Positions 35,679-43,999 of a stretch of DNA of 64,000 nucleotides are shown here, piece by piece (the stretch's first letter is position 1; every line of letters starts with the position of its first letter). Below the pieces are notes generated by a model that did not search any database, had not been told where the DNA came from, and saw only the letters and a list, made by a program, of their open reading frames with translations. Source of the stretch: CAG-1031 sp964391735 (GTDB taxonomy: Bacteria > Bacteroidota > Bacteroidia > Bacteroidales > Muribaculaceae). The stretch covers positions 1 through 64,000 of the forward strand of contig CAYMNF010000002.1 of the NCBI GenBank assembly GCA_964391735.1, written 5' to 3'. A program made the translations under genes and the position numbers.

Positions 35679-35806
35679 TCCAAATAAAATTTATTAGATG
35701 AAAAACTTTGTTTACTATTTATTAGTAACAATTTTGTTCGCATGTTTGTTAACTGATATTTTACATTTACTAAAGATCCTTTCTTTATGTTAGGGTGTGA
35801 CGGTAG

Positions 35807-35837
35807 TTTGACATGCGGGTATTTTTTGTTATTTTTG
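35807..35837 (+). promoter_or_regulatory. Consensus promoter of the glycosyltransferase-flippase genes
   Basis: TTTG (35807-35810), a 19-bp spacer and TATTTTTG (35830-35837) fit the consensus. The start codon lies only 6 nt past the -7 box, so the mRNA leader would be nearly absent. Confidence 0.75.
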
Positions 35838-35843
35838 CGGGGT

Positions 35844-36845
35844 ATGAAAGTATCGGTTATTGTTCCAACCTACAATCAAGAACAGTATATTAGGCGGGCC
35901 CTTGCAGGCATCCTGGGCCAAAAGCGCGACTTTGACCTGGAGGTGATTGTGGGGGACGATGCCTCAACCGATAACACGGGGCGCATAGTGCAGGAGATGG
36001 CACAACGACACCCTGAGATTGTATATGTACCCCGTGAAAAGAATCTTGGACTTCAGAAAAATTATTTTGACTGTATAGAGCGGGCCCGGGGTGAGTATCT
36101 TGCCGACTGCGGGGGAGATGACGAATGGACGGCTCCCGACAAACTGATGCGTCAGGTTGCTTTGCTTGACGGCAACCCCGACATGGCTATTGTGCACACG
36201 GGGTGGAAGTATCGCGATGAACCTACCGGCAAGTTTCTGCCGTCAGAACCTTCACGCGCAAAATGGCCGCAACTGAAGGCTCGGTGCGAGCCCGGCGAAC
36301 TTTTTATGCCGTTGCTGACACGCAAGCCTACCCCTTTGATGCACCTTTGCACGGCCGTGTGGCGCCGGGACCTGTTTATGAAGGAGTACCGGGCCGACCC
36401 CAATCTTTTCCTCAACAGCGCTTTCGGGATTGAGGATGTACAAATCGAGGTGAGTATGGCACGCCGTGGGGCCGTGGGGTATATCCCCGAGGTTACAATG
36501 GCATACAGCATAGGGAAAAAATCAATATCCTCACCTGAAGTGTCCCAAAAGATGTGGCGATACCTCAACGGCACCTTGCAGCTTTTTGCATATATGGCGA
36601 AAAAATATGATGTTGATGCCGAGGTGATGAGGCAAACCTATATTCAGCGCCTTGACATTATGTTCGGGCTATCCCTGCAACTTTCTGACAACGGGTTGAT
36701 GAAGCAAACCGTTGAAAGAGCGTCTGCCTTGGGTCTGCCGCTGCTGCCGAAATGGAAAGCCATGGTTGGGGTAATCGGCATCCCCGGGGGCGCATGGACT
36801 TATCGAACTGCGCACCAATTCATTAGCAAATTAAAGCGGTTGTAA
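35844..36845 (+). CDS. Glycosyltransferase family 2
   Basis: The 333-residue protein begins with the GT2/GT-A fold start VSVIVPTYNQEQYI. It has the nucleotide-sugar motif VGDDASTDNTG (around residues 40-50) and a DXD-like ADCGGDDEW (around residues 86-94). The ATG at 35844 is chosen because the longer frame would begin upstream of the promoter. It probably adds a sugar to a lipid-linked glycan, being 3 nt upstream of a flippase gene. Donor and acceptor are unknown. Confidence 0.87.
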   Translation: MKVSVIVPTYNQEQYIRRALAGILGQKRDFDLEVIVGDDASTDNTGRIVQEMAQRHPEIVYVPREKNLGLQKNYFDCIERARGEYLADCGGDDEWTAPDKLMRQVALLDGNPDMAIVHTGWKYRDEPTGKFLPSEPSRAKWPQLKARCEPGELFMPLLTRKPTPLMHLCTAVWRRDLFMKEYRADPNLFLNSAFGIEDVQIEVSMARRGAVGYIPEVTMAYSIGKKSISSPEVSQKMWRYLNGTLQLFAYMAKKYDVDAEVMRQTYIQRLDIMFGLSLQLSDNGLMKQTVERASALGLPLLPKWKAMVGVIGIPGGAWTYRTAHQFISKLKRL

Positions 36846-36848
36846 ACA

Positions 36849-38276
36849 ATGGAGGGGCGCGCCGGCAATACCCGCACGGGAAAAGTTCTGAAGACCATGG
36901 GTATCTTCAGCAGCGTTCAGTTTGTGACCTTAGCATCGGGGATTGCACGCACCAAACTGGTGGCAATATGGATAGGAACCGTTGGTGTGGGCCTGTTCGG
37001 CATATATAACTCGGCCATAGACCTAATCAGCACGTTGGCACTGTTAGGGATCGGGACAAGTGCTGTGCGCAATATCGCAATGAACAGTTCAACTGACAGG
37101 GTTGCCGAGACAATAGCGGTGGTTCGCCGCTGGGGTTGTTTTCTGGGATTGCTTGGCACCTTGGTGATGATAGCATTTTCCCCCCTTCTCAGCAAATATA
37201 TTTTTGGAGACACCAATCACATCTGGGCTTTTGCGGTACTGGGCCCGTGCATATTCCTAAACGGTGTGAATGCTTCCCAGACCGCTACCATGCAGGGAAC
37301 GGGCCAACTCAAAAACCTTGCACGCGCCACCATGTCGGGCCTGGTAGTGGGGGTATTGTTGTCCATCCCTCTATTCTATATATTCGGGACCACCGGCATT
37401 CCGCCGTCAATATTGATTTGCTCAGTATGCACCGTTGTGTCGGCAAGGATATTTGGTAAGTATCCTAAGTTCACTCAACATCTGTCTCTGAAACGGGTGT
37501 GGCGACAAGGAAATGACTTTGTACGGTTGGGATTCTTCATGATGCTGAGTCAGGTTCTTACCTTGGGGGCGACATTCCTTTTCCTTGCGTGGCTTACCAA
37601 CCATTCGGGCACCGAGGATACAGGACGTTTTCAGGCCGGCTTCACCCTCTTTAACCGATATGTGGGGTTGGTATTTACCGCCCTGTCAGTTGAGTTTTAT
37701 CCCCGTCTGGCAGCCCAGCGATGCAGCTGCAGACGCATGTCTGTTATAACCTCGCATGAGTTAATGCTGATTTGCGCTGTCCTGCTTCCCTTGTTAACCT
37801 GTTTTGCCGCCGCCGTACCCCTTGTTGTGCGTCTGTTGTACTCAAAGGCCTTTCTTGGTATAGTCCCCTTTGTAACCATTGCCTTGGCCGGGACGGTGTT
37901 GAGGGCTGTCAGTTGGTGCATGGGCTTCTCGATGATAGCTCGTGGCCATGGCCGCATAATGCTGCTGACCGAGGGGACAAGTGCGCTGCTGTATCTGGGA
38001 TTGAACATTGTCGGCTGGATATGGGGCGGGCTGATAGGTGTCGGGATTGCATACATCATCTGGTATCTTTTATATACCCTGATGATTGCATACATATACA
38101 TCAAGATTTACCGGCAGAAACTTAGCGAAAGGGTTGTTTGGTTGAGCTTGGCAACATTCCTGATAGTCGCTCTCTCATCATTGTTTGCCCTAATCAGCCT
38201 ATGGTGGATCTCCCTGATAATCACATTACCGGCATCTCTACCCTTGATAGCAATACTTTATAAACTGAAAAAGTGA
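36849..38276 (+). CDS. Wzx-type polysaccharide/O-antigen flippase (PST family)
   Basis: The 475-residue integral membrane protein has about 12-14 hydrophobic segments. Its N-terminal region (GIARTKLVAIWIGTVGVGLFG) is typical of PST/MATE-like flippases that move undecaprenyl-linked oligosaccharides across the inner membrane. Glycosyltransferase genes lie directly on both sides (3-nt gap and 4-nt overlap), giving a compact three-gene glycan module. No Wzy polymerase or ligase is nearby, so the product could be a short glycan such as that used in general O-glycosylation or LPS decoration (inference). Confidence 0.85.
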   Translation: MEGRAGNTRTGKVLKTMGIFSSVQFVTLASGIARTKLVAIWIGTVGVGLFGIYNSAIDLISTLALLGIGTSAVRNIAMNSSTDRVAETIAVVRRWGCFLGLLGTLVMIAFSPLLSKYIFGDTNHIWAFAVLGPCIFLNGVNASQTATMQGTGQLKNLARATMSGLVVGVLLSIPLFYIFGTTGIPPSILICSVCTVVSARIFGKYPKFTQHLSLKRVWRQGNDFVRLGFFMMLSQVLTLGATFLFLAWLTNHSGTEDTGRFQAGFTLFNRYVGLVFTALSVEFYPRLAAQRCSCRRMSVITSHELMLICAVLLPLLTCFAAAVPLVVRLLYSKAFLGIVPFVTIALAGTVLRAVSWCMGFSMIARGHGRIMLLTEGTSALLYLGLNIVGWIWGGLIGVGIAYIIWYLLYTLMIAYIYIKIYRQKLSERVVWLSLATFLIVALSSLFALISLWWISLIITLPASLPLIAILYKLKK

Positions 38277-39127
38277 CACACCATAAACAGCAAACACTCC
38301 CCACCCTGACTGTCTGCATTCCCACCTACGGTCCTGAAGGCATCCAGGATGTTGCCAAACAGAAATTGCCGATGGGCGATGGAATCGATTATGTTGTATC
38401 CTGGCAAGAGGGAGGCGATGGTGAGATACCAAAAGCCCTGCTTAGCCGGCCGGATATCCATATCTTCAAGCTGAAAGGGAAAGGTGTCAGTGCCAACCGC
38501 AATAACGCCATGCGCCATGCACGTGGAGAGGTACTGATGATAGCCGATGACGATATTGACTACAAACCGGAGTGGTTGCAAACCGTGCGTGAAAGTTTTG
38601 CACTGCATCCTGAGGCCCAGTTTATCCTATTCCAGATGCAAAGTCTGGTACAGAAAGACTATCCGTGCAAAGTACCGACAAGGATAACCAAAAAACTGCC
38701 AAAAGGGCATTATGCGACATCATGTGAGTTATCCATTCGCCGCAGTGTTTTTGAACGGGGAATAATGTTTGATGACCGTTTCGGCATCAATGCTCCTAAA
38801 TTTACTTTGGGCGAGGATTCTTTGCTGGTTATCCAAATGATGCGCATGGGCATTGAAGGGCGTTACGAACCCAAAATAGTATGTTTCAACAACGACACCA
38901 CAAGCGGGCAGCGCACCTTCAAGGACCCACGGCAATCTCGCTCAACGGGTGTGCTGATAACATGGGAAAAACCGGTAACAGGTATACCCCGGATTTTGCT
39001 TAAAGCAATACGCATGCAGCGTGCCCGACAAGGGAACTTTTTTGCTGTGCTGTTTCACATGTTGCAAGGGGCGGCTTGGGGATACACGCACCAACCCCCG
39101 TGGAGGAAAAGAAAAATAAAGGATTAA
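38273..39127 (+). CDS. Glycosyltransferase, GT2-like
   Basis: The 284-residue protein starts at GTG overlapping the flippase stop codon. It has TVCIPTYGP at the first strand, GVSANRNNAMRHARGE, and the metal-binding MIADDDIDY (around residues 88-96), plus a GEDS motif near residue 183. This is a shorter, divergent GT-A enzyme. The basic C-terminus (WRKRKIKD) may aid membrane attachment. It is coupled to the flippase gene. Confidence 0.82.
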   Translation: MTHHKQQTLPTLTVCIPTYGPEGIQDVAKQKLPMGDGIDYVVSWQEGGDGEIPKALLSRPDIHIFKLKGKGVSANRNNAMRHARGEVLMIADDDIDYKPEWLQTVRESFALHPEAQFILFQMQSLVQKDYPCKVPTRITKKLPKGHYATSCELSIRRSVFERGIMFDDRFGINAPKFTLGEDSLLVIQMMRMGIEGRYEPKIVCFNNDTTSGQRTFKDPRQSRSTGVLITWEKPVTGIPRILLKAIRMQRARQGNFFAVLFHMLQGAAWGYTHQPPWRKRKIKD

Positions 39128-39174
39128 AACCCTGAAAACCAATCAAGTAATTATATTTAAAAAAGATATTTTCA

Positions 39175-39741
39175 ATGCGAAAAGATTTCGGAAACAAACC
39201 CTGGACATACCCCCAGCCGGTATTTATTGTCGCAGCATACGATACTGACGGCAACCCCAATGCCATGAATGCCGCATGGGCCGGCATTGACTATGATGAC
39301 AGAATAAATCTGTGTCTGTCTGCCGGACACAAAACAACACACAACATCTTGCGCACCCGGGCCTTCACGGTGAGCATGGGTACCGTCGGCCAAATGGTAG
39401 AGTGCGACTTTGTGGGGATAACCTCCGGCAATAAGGACTCCGACAAGATGAAGAAAACCGGTTGGCACATCATAAAAAGCAACCATGTCAATGCCCCTAT
39501 CATTGAGGAACTGCCAATGACGGTAGAGTGTGAGCTGGTGAGCTATGACGTTGATTCATGCCACCTTGTCGGCAAAATCATCAATGTCAGCGCCGATGAA
39601 AGTATCCTCGGTTCGGACGGTAAAATTGATGTCAACAAATTGCAGCCCATTACCTTTGACCCGGTGCATAACGCCTACCATATTATTGGCGAGAAGGTCG
39701 GCAATGCGTTCCGTGACGGACTACAATTGAAAAACAAATGA
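39175..39741 (+). CDS. Flavin reductase-like FMN-binding protein
   Basis: The 188-residue protein fits the flavin reductase/flavoredoxin-like domain: PQPVFIVAAYD near the start, NAMNAAWAGID, then LSAGHKTTHNI and a TSGNKDSDKM segment. It likely binds FMN in a split-barrel dimer. No substrate can be assigned. It overlaps aguB by four bases, although no functional link between the two is known to me. Confidence 0.83.
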   Translation: MRKDFGNKPWTYPQPVFIVAAYDTDGNPNAMNAAWAGIDYDDRINLCLSAGHKTTHNILRTRAFTVSMGTVGQMVECDFVGITSGNKDSDKMKKTGWHIIKSNHVNAPIIEELPMTVECELVSYDVDSCHLVGKIINVSADESILGSDGKIDVNKLQPITFDPVHNAYHIIGEKVGNAFRDGLQLKNK

Positions 39742-40625
39742 AACGCATATTAAAGGTTGGTATAGTCCAACAAGCCAACATTGCTGACCCGAACGCAAAC
39801 CGCGCACGGATAGTCGAGAAAATACGCAGTCTGAAAGCCGCCGGTGCCCAACTTGTGGTTTTGCAGGAGTTGCATGATACGCTGTATTTCTGCCAAACAG
39901 AAAATGTGGATAATTTTGACCTTGCTACCCCCCTTGAGAGCGGAGCGGGGCGCGTGTATTCTGAGCTTGCCCGTGAGCTTTCCCTGGTAATTGTGACCTC
40001 GATATTTGAGAAACGGGCCCCCGGACTGTATCACAACACAGCGTTGGTGTATGACATTGACGGGAGCCTTGCCGGCAAATACCGCAAAATGCACATCCCC
40101 GATGACCCGGCCTACTATGAGAAGTTCTACTTCACCCCCGGAGACCTTGGGTTTACACCTATCGAGACATCTTTGGGCAAAATCGGAGTTTTGGTTTGCT
40201 GGGACCAATGGTATCCCGAGGCCGCGCGCTTGATGGCCCTTGCGGGTGCCGAGCTGTTAGTCTATCCCACCGCCATTGGGACCGAGAGCACAGACACACC
40301 AGAGGAACAGGAGCGGCAACGCCAGGCATGGATAACGGTACAACGTGGCCACGCCGTGGCTAACGGACTGCCCGTGATAGCTGTCAACCGCACCGGATAC
40401 GAGCCCGACCCCTCGCGCCACACCGGCGGGATAACCTTTTGGGGTTCAAGCTTTGTGGCCGGCCCGCAGGGTGAGATACTTTTCCAGGCTCCCGTCGACG
40501 AAGAAACCCATACAGTTGTGGATGTCGACATGGCACGCAGCGAGCAAGTACGCCGTTGGTGGCCCTTCTTGCGGGACCGCCGTATTGATGCGTATGCCGG
40601 GCTTACAAAACGGTTTATAGATTGA
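39738..40625 (+). CDS. aguB: N-carbamoylputrescine amidase
   Basis: The 295-residue nitrilase-superfamily enzyme hydrolyses N-carbamoylputrescine to putrescine. The triad is Glu in LQELHDT, Lys in YRKMHIPDDP and Cys in VCWDQWYPE. The downstream ITFWGSSFVAGPQGE block is typical of AguB. The usual partner agmatine deiminase (aguA) is not adjacent here. It starts with ATG overlapping the flavin reductase stop codon. Confidence 0.9.
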   Translation: MKRILKVGIVQQANIADPNANRARIVEKIRSLKAAGAQLVVLQELHDTLYFCQTENVDNFDLATPLESGAGRVYSELARELSLVIVTSIFEKRAPGLYHNTALVYDIDGSLAGKYRKMHIPDDPAYYEKFYFTPGDLGFTPIETSLGKIGVLVCWDQWYPEAARLMALAGAELLVYPTAIGTESTDTPEEQERQRQAWITVQRGHAVANGLPVIAVNRTGYEPDPSRHTGGITFWGSSFVAGPQGEILFQAPVDEETHTVVDVDMARSEQVRRWWPFLRDRRIDAYAGLTKRFID

Positions 40626-40672
40626 GGCCGGGGAAAGTTGGCCGGGATTTTTAGTGAAGCTGATTTTTCATG

Positions 40673-40703
40673 TTGGCGGGTATTAAAAAAATGTGTAAAT
40701 TTG
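40673..40703 (+). promoter_or_regulatory. Promoter of bamD
   Basis: TTG (40673-40675), a 20-bp spacer and TAAATTTG (40696-40703) fit the consensus. The bamD ATG follows after 7 nt, predicting an almost leaderless mRNA. Confidence 0.7.
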
Positions 40704-40710
40704 CGGCTTG

Positions 40711-41556
40711 ATGAAGCGCCTGAAATACAATCCATACCGAAGGATACTCCTTAAGACACTAAGCCTCAGTCTGTTAGTGAGTGTGTGCGTCGGCCTAAGC
40801 GGTTGCGGCGAATACACTCGCGCCCAAAAGAGCCACGACCCGGAGTATAAACTTGACTTTGCACGCCGGGCATTCCGCGACAAACAGTACATGCAGGCTG
40901 CCACAATACTTGAGGATATCGTAACGGTATTTAAAGGCACCGACAAGGCTGAAGAGTCCCTCTTTCTGTTGGCCATGAGCTATTACGAGAATAAGGACTA
41001 TACCAACTCAGGGGCCTACTTCAAGACATACTACAGCCGCTATCCCAAAGGGAAGTACACCGAGCCGGCGCGCTTCTTCAGCGGTTACGGCTACTATCTT
41101 GACTCCCCCGACCCCCAGTTAGACCAGTCAGGGACACTTAAGGCCATCAAGGAGCTGCAATCCTTCTTAGACTACTATCCGCAGTCTGAAAAGGTTCCGC
41201 AGGCCCAGAATGCCATGTTTGAGTTGCAGGATAAACTGACCCTGAAACAGCTGCAGAACGCCCAACTCTATTATAACTTGGGCACCTACATGGGCAACAA
41301 CTATGAGAGCTGTATCATAGTGGCACAAAATGCCATAAAGGATTATCCCTACTCAAAATATAAAGAGGAGCTTGAGTTCCTGATCCTGAAAGCGAAATAT
41401 CAGGAGGCTGCCCAGAGTGTTATTGAGAAACGCTCTGACCGTTTTCGTGACGTGATAGACGAATATTACTCCTTCACGAACAATTATCCCGACAGCCAGC
41501 ACAGGCATGAGGCTGATGACATCTTCAAAATAGCAAACCGCAACATCACTGACTGA
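40711..41556 (+). CDS. bamD: Outer-membrane protein assembly lipoprotein BamD
   Basis: The 281-residue lipoprotein has a signal peptide with lipobox GLSGC (Cys32), followed by tetratricopeptide-type helices (FARRAFRDKQYMQAATILED, FLLAMSYYENKDYTNSGAYF and similar). BamD works with BamA to insert outer-membrane barrels such as SprA. The start is placed at ATG 40711, one codon after an in-frame TTG. It is followed by the omega-subunit gene, a conserved Bacteroidetes neighbour. Confidence 0.92.
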   Translation: MKRLKYNPYRRILLKTLSLSLLVSVCVGLSGCGEYTRAQKSHDPEYKLDFARRAFRDKQYMQAATILEDIVTVFKGTDKAEESLFLLAMSYYENKDYTNSGAYFKTYYSRYPKGKYTEPARFFSGYGYYLDSPDPQLDQSGTLKAIKELQSFLDYYPQSEKVPQAQNAMFELQDKLTLKQLQNAQLYYNLGTYMGNNYESCIIVAQNAIKDYPYSKYKEELEFLILKAKYQEAAQSVIEKRSDRFRDVIDEYYSFTNNYPDSQHRHEADDIFKIANRNITD

Positions 41557-41596
41557 ACGTCAAAACACCTGAACAAGACAAAACATACCCAACAAT

Positions 41597-41929
41597 ATGG
41601 ATTACAGAAAAACATTTGCACCCATCAACACAGTTACGCGTGACCTCATGGACATGTCAGAACAGACCGGCAATGTGTATGAGACCGTGGCCATCATAGC
41701 AAAACGCTCAAACCAGATTGCCACCGAGATGAAGCATGACCTGTCTAAGAAACTGGCCGACTTCACCCCGCTTGACACCAACGAGGAGGTTACCGAAAAC
41801 CGTGAGCAAATTGAGATTTCAAAGTATTACGAGAAACTGCCCAAGCCCACTCTGATCGCTACACAAGAGTATATTGAGCATCGTTTGCTTTTCCGCAATC
41901 CCGATAAAGGGAACATCAACCTTGACTAA
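41597..41929 (+). CDS. rpoZ: RNA polymerase omega subunit (Rpb6-like)
   Basis: The 110-residue protein matches the Bacteroidetes omega/Rpb6-like family: NTVTRDLMDM at the start, the ETVAIIAKRSNQIA helix that docks on beta', and ENREQIEISKYYEKLPKPTL, seen in this phylum downstream of bamD. It stabilises the beta' subunit. DUF4293, which often follows this gene in Bacteroides, is here 13 kb away. Confidence 0.88.
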   Translation: MDYRKTFAPINTVTRDLMDMSEQTGNVYETVAIIAKRSNQIATEMKHDLSKKLADFTPLDTNEEVTENREQIEISKYYEKLPKPTLIATQEYIEHRLLFRNPDKGNINLD

Positions 41930-41935
41930 AATAAT

Positions 41936-41967
41936 TTTGGAAAGCCCGATAAAAGTTTCTACTTTTG
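41936..41967 (+). promoter_or_regulatory. Promoter of rpsO
   Basis: TTTG (41936-41939), a 20-bp spacer and TACTTTTG (41960-41967) match the consensus fully. The predicted leader is about 67 nt and begins with a small hairpin. Confidence 0.78.
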
Positions 41968-41972
41968 CAAAC

Positions 41973-41991
41973 GGAAACCGATAGGCTTTCC
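41973..41991 (+). promoter_or_regulatory. Hairpin at the 5' end of the rpsO leader
   Basis: GGAAACC, loop GATA, then GGCTTTCC pair with one bulged C. It lies within a few bases of the predicted transcription start, 47 nt before the S15 ATG. S15 represses its own mRNA in several phyla, so this may be an S15 target or a 5' stabiliser; both ideas are inference. Confidence 0.4.
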
Positions 41992-42037
41992 AAAACGAGC
42001 TAATTAACTAAATACCAATCTTTAACCCTCAGAAAGG

Positions 42038-42313
42038 ATGCATTTAAATTCTGAAGAAAAAGCCGCTATTTTTGAGAAATACGGTAAGGGCAAGACTGAC
42101 ACGGGTTCACCCGAGGCACAAATCGCCCTTTTCTCGGTGCGCATTGCCCACCTGACCCAACACCTCAAAGAGAATCACAAGGACTACACCACCGCCCGTG
42201 CTTTGAAGGCATTGGTAGGTAAACGTCGTCGCCTGCTTGATTATCTGATTCGCAAGGACATCAACCGCTATCGTGCCATCATCGCACAGAAAGAGTTAGG
42301 TATCCGCAAATAA
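42038..42313 (+). CDS. rpsO: 30S ribosomal protein S15
   Basis: The 91-residue protein is of normal length for S15 and has the family signature DTGSPEAQIALFSVRI, LTQHLKENHKDY and KRRRLLDYL. It binds 16S rRNA early in small-subunit assembly. It is a single-gene unit with its own promoter and terminator. Confidence 0.97.
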   Translation: MHLNSEEKAAIFEKYGKGKTDTGSPEAQIALFSVRIAHLTQHLKENHKDYTTARALKALVGKRRRLLDYLIRKDINRYRAIIAQKELGIRK

Positions 42314-42342
42314 GCGACATCTCATTCAACCGGAATATCACC

Positions 42343-42381
42343 CGGGGCATTGCCAAAACAGCATTGCCCCGTTTCTTTTTT
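42343..42381 (+). terminator. Terminator of rpsO
   Basis: CGGGGCA..TGC pairs with GCA..TGCCCCG (42343-42353 with 42361-42371, one internal mismatch), followed by a T-rich run. Confidence 0.82.
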
Positions 42382-42411
42382 GCCTGAACAAAAGGGAGTC
42401 AAAGCAATCTG

Positions 42412-43281
42412 TTATTGAGTTTTGCAGTTGCCGCAATTTGAGCATCCGTTACATGTCAGCCGAGAGCCGCATGTGGCACAGTGAGGGCGAAAGTATGGAA
42501 TGTAACTTTCTTCGTCAAAAAGGGACTCGCTGAGAGCTCGGAGTTTGAAAATTGGTTTATTGTTGTAGTGGCTAAGATTTGATTTGTAAGCTTGCTGACT
42601 CTGGATATGTTTTGACCGAATGTGATATGTTTTCCCGGACTTTACAAAGACAGTCCCCGTTTCAATAAAATTGAAAGTTACATCATGTCGGGCACATTGT
42701 TCTGACAATGACTTGACCCATTCATAATGGCAAGGTCGCGCTCCGTCATAGTTTTCGCCCCCGCAGAGGACCTCATCAATTTGCCCGGATGCCAAATAAC
42801 TGTCGGCATCAACCGGCCCGATCATAGGAGCAGCCATAAATCCCTTGTGTTTTGCCGGGATATCAAGCAAAATCGGCAGACGCTCATCGGCACGCCGTTG
42901 GTTCTCGCAGGTCACCGACAGCATCACGTTGGCATATCCCTCACCCCAATCCCGGGGAAGGCACCCCCTTATACGTTGGGCCCGTTTGGTTAGTATTCTG
43001 AAGGCAATATCTGAGCGGTATCGTATTATGCGCCACACCTCATCACGCCACCGGTCAGCCTCCTCCACAAAGAAATCGGTGGAGAGACCGACATAAAGCT
43101 GCATACCTGACTTGAGTTTATGATTGCCATGTCGATCACGCCGCAAGGGGAGGTCAAAACCACCGGTGCGGGTGACAACCGAAGTATCTATGCCTCGTTT
43201 GCCATCAAGGAAGTACATATAACAATGCTCACATCCCTCACTGACTTTATGGCAACCATGCCATGGATTCCATATTATCAT
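42412..43281 (-). CDS. DUF5131 / phage Gp37-Gp68-like Cys-cluster protein
   Basis: The 289-residue protein starts IIWNPWHGCHKVSEGCEHCY, the signature of the DUF5131 (phage Gp37/Gp68) family, with Cys spaced CX6CX2C like an unusual iron-sulfur (radical-SAM-like) site. The barrel sequence (LYVGLSTDFFVEEAD, RILTKRA, MLSVTCENQ, GGENYDGARPC) follows. The C-terminus carries a second cluster of six Cys in 17 residues (positions about 270-286), which may bind zinc or a second iron-sulfur centre. Biochemical role unknown to me. The family occurs in phages and mobile DNA, but the neighbours here are chromosomal. Confidence 0.82.
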   Translation of the reverse strand: MIIWNPWHGCHKVSEGCEHCYMYFLDGKRGIDTSVVTRTGGFDLPLRRDRHGNHKLKSGMQLYVGLSTDFFVEEADRWRDEVWRIIRYRSDIAFRILTKRAQRIRGCLPRDWGEGYANVMLSVTCENQRRADERLPILLDIPAKHKGFMAAPMIGPVDADSYLASGQIDEVLCGGENYDGARPCHYEWVKSLSEQCARHDVTFNFIETGTVFVKSGKTYHIRSKHIQSQQAYKSNLSHYNNKPIFKLRALSESLFDEESYIPYFRPHCATCGSRLTCNGCSNCGNCKTQ

Positions 43282-43341
43282 ATTCCTGAGGCTATCTCGT
43301 CAGAATCTTTAAGCGCCAATACTCTGAGGGATGGTTACATC

Positions 43342-43992
43342 TCAGAGCATGGAGAGGAAGTATACCGGCACGAAACCGACACCCCACCCTGCCAACACCT
43401 GCAACAATGTGTGACGGCCCAATAAAATGCGCGCTGTCCCGACAATGCCGGCCACCAAGATACATCCGGTCAGCCACCACTCCATGGGCAATGGATTATA
43501 CCCGTTGCTAACTATGCGGAACATCATAGCCAACAACCCACCTAAAGCAGTAGCGTGCGCCGAGATCTTCCATCGCAGATTTATCGCCATAACAATCAGC
43601 AATGAAACGGCAGCCCCCAGGAGAAAAGCCCACAGCCATGCCGGAGCCCGCAATGCCATGAGGTAAGCCATGCAGCCAAGGTAACAACCAACAGTAATAA
43701 GATAAGGCCAAAAACGGTCATGCCGATTCCTCAGTGAAGGCTCTCCCACGCGCTTCTTCCTCCACAACAACAGGATCGCCGCAAAGGGCAGAATACCGGT
43801 AATCAAGAACGTAGTCATGGTGACAACCGCCATTGTATGCCTGGGCAAAATCATGAGGTATGAAAGGCTGAAAGCCAGAAATATGCCGTAGGTAGGTATC
43901 AGTAACGGACTGAAAAGAAAGGAAAAGCCTCGGGAAATATAATACAGTAGCTTGTCGGCAGAGGGTATCCGGGTTGTATAATTCATGTTCAT
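43342..43992 (-). CDS. PAP2-superfamily membrane protein
   Basis: The 216-residue protein has about six membrane segments and the C-terminal parts of the PAP2 phosphatase signature: KISAHATALGG and ARILLGRHTLLQVLAG. The His of SRxxxxxHxxxD is present but the final Asp is Gln, as I recall for many Bacteroidetes members. It may dephosphorylate a lipid phosphate or undecaprenyl pyrophosphate. It is the last gene of the sufC to rpoN run, 7 nt after rpoN. Confidence 0.78.
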   Translation of the reverse strand: MNMNYTTRIPSADKLLYYISRGFSFLFSPLLIPTYGIFLAFSLSYLMILPRHTMAVVTMTTFLITGILPFAAILLLWRKKRVGEPSLRNRHDRFWPYLITVGCYLGCMAYLMALRAPAWLWAFLLGAAVSLLIVMAINLRWKISAHATALGGLLAMMFRIVSNGYNPLPMEWWLTGCILVAGIVGTARILLGRHTLLQVLAGWGVGFVPVYFLSML

Positions 43993-43999
43993 GGGGGTG

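Larger units (their letters stand above)
26583..35692. repeat. AT-rich tandem island of beta-helix and lipoprotein units
   Basis: The unit is a leftward beta-helix gene, a divergent promoter region, rightward lipoproteins A and B, and a bidirectional terminator. The A starts are 3632 bp apart and the B starts 3656 bp apart. Unit 1 spans about 26583-30839, unit 2 about 30840-34497, and a third beta-helix gene closes the array at 35678. No transposase, integrase or phage structural gene is seen within or beside it. Confidence 0.8.

Noticed and set aside
26583..35692. Prophage or integrative element
   Set aside because: Beta-helix proteins resemble tail spikes, but no capsid, terminase, integrase, transposase or flanking attachment repeats are seen.
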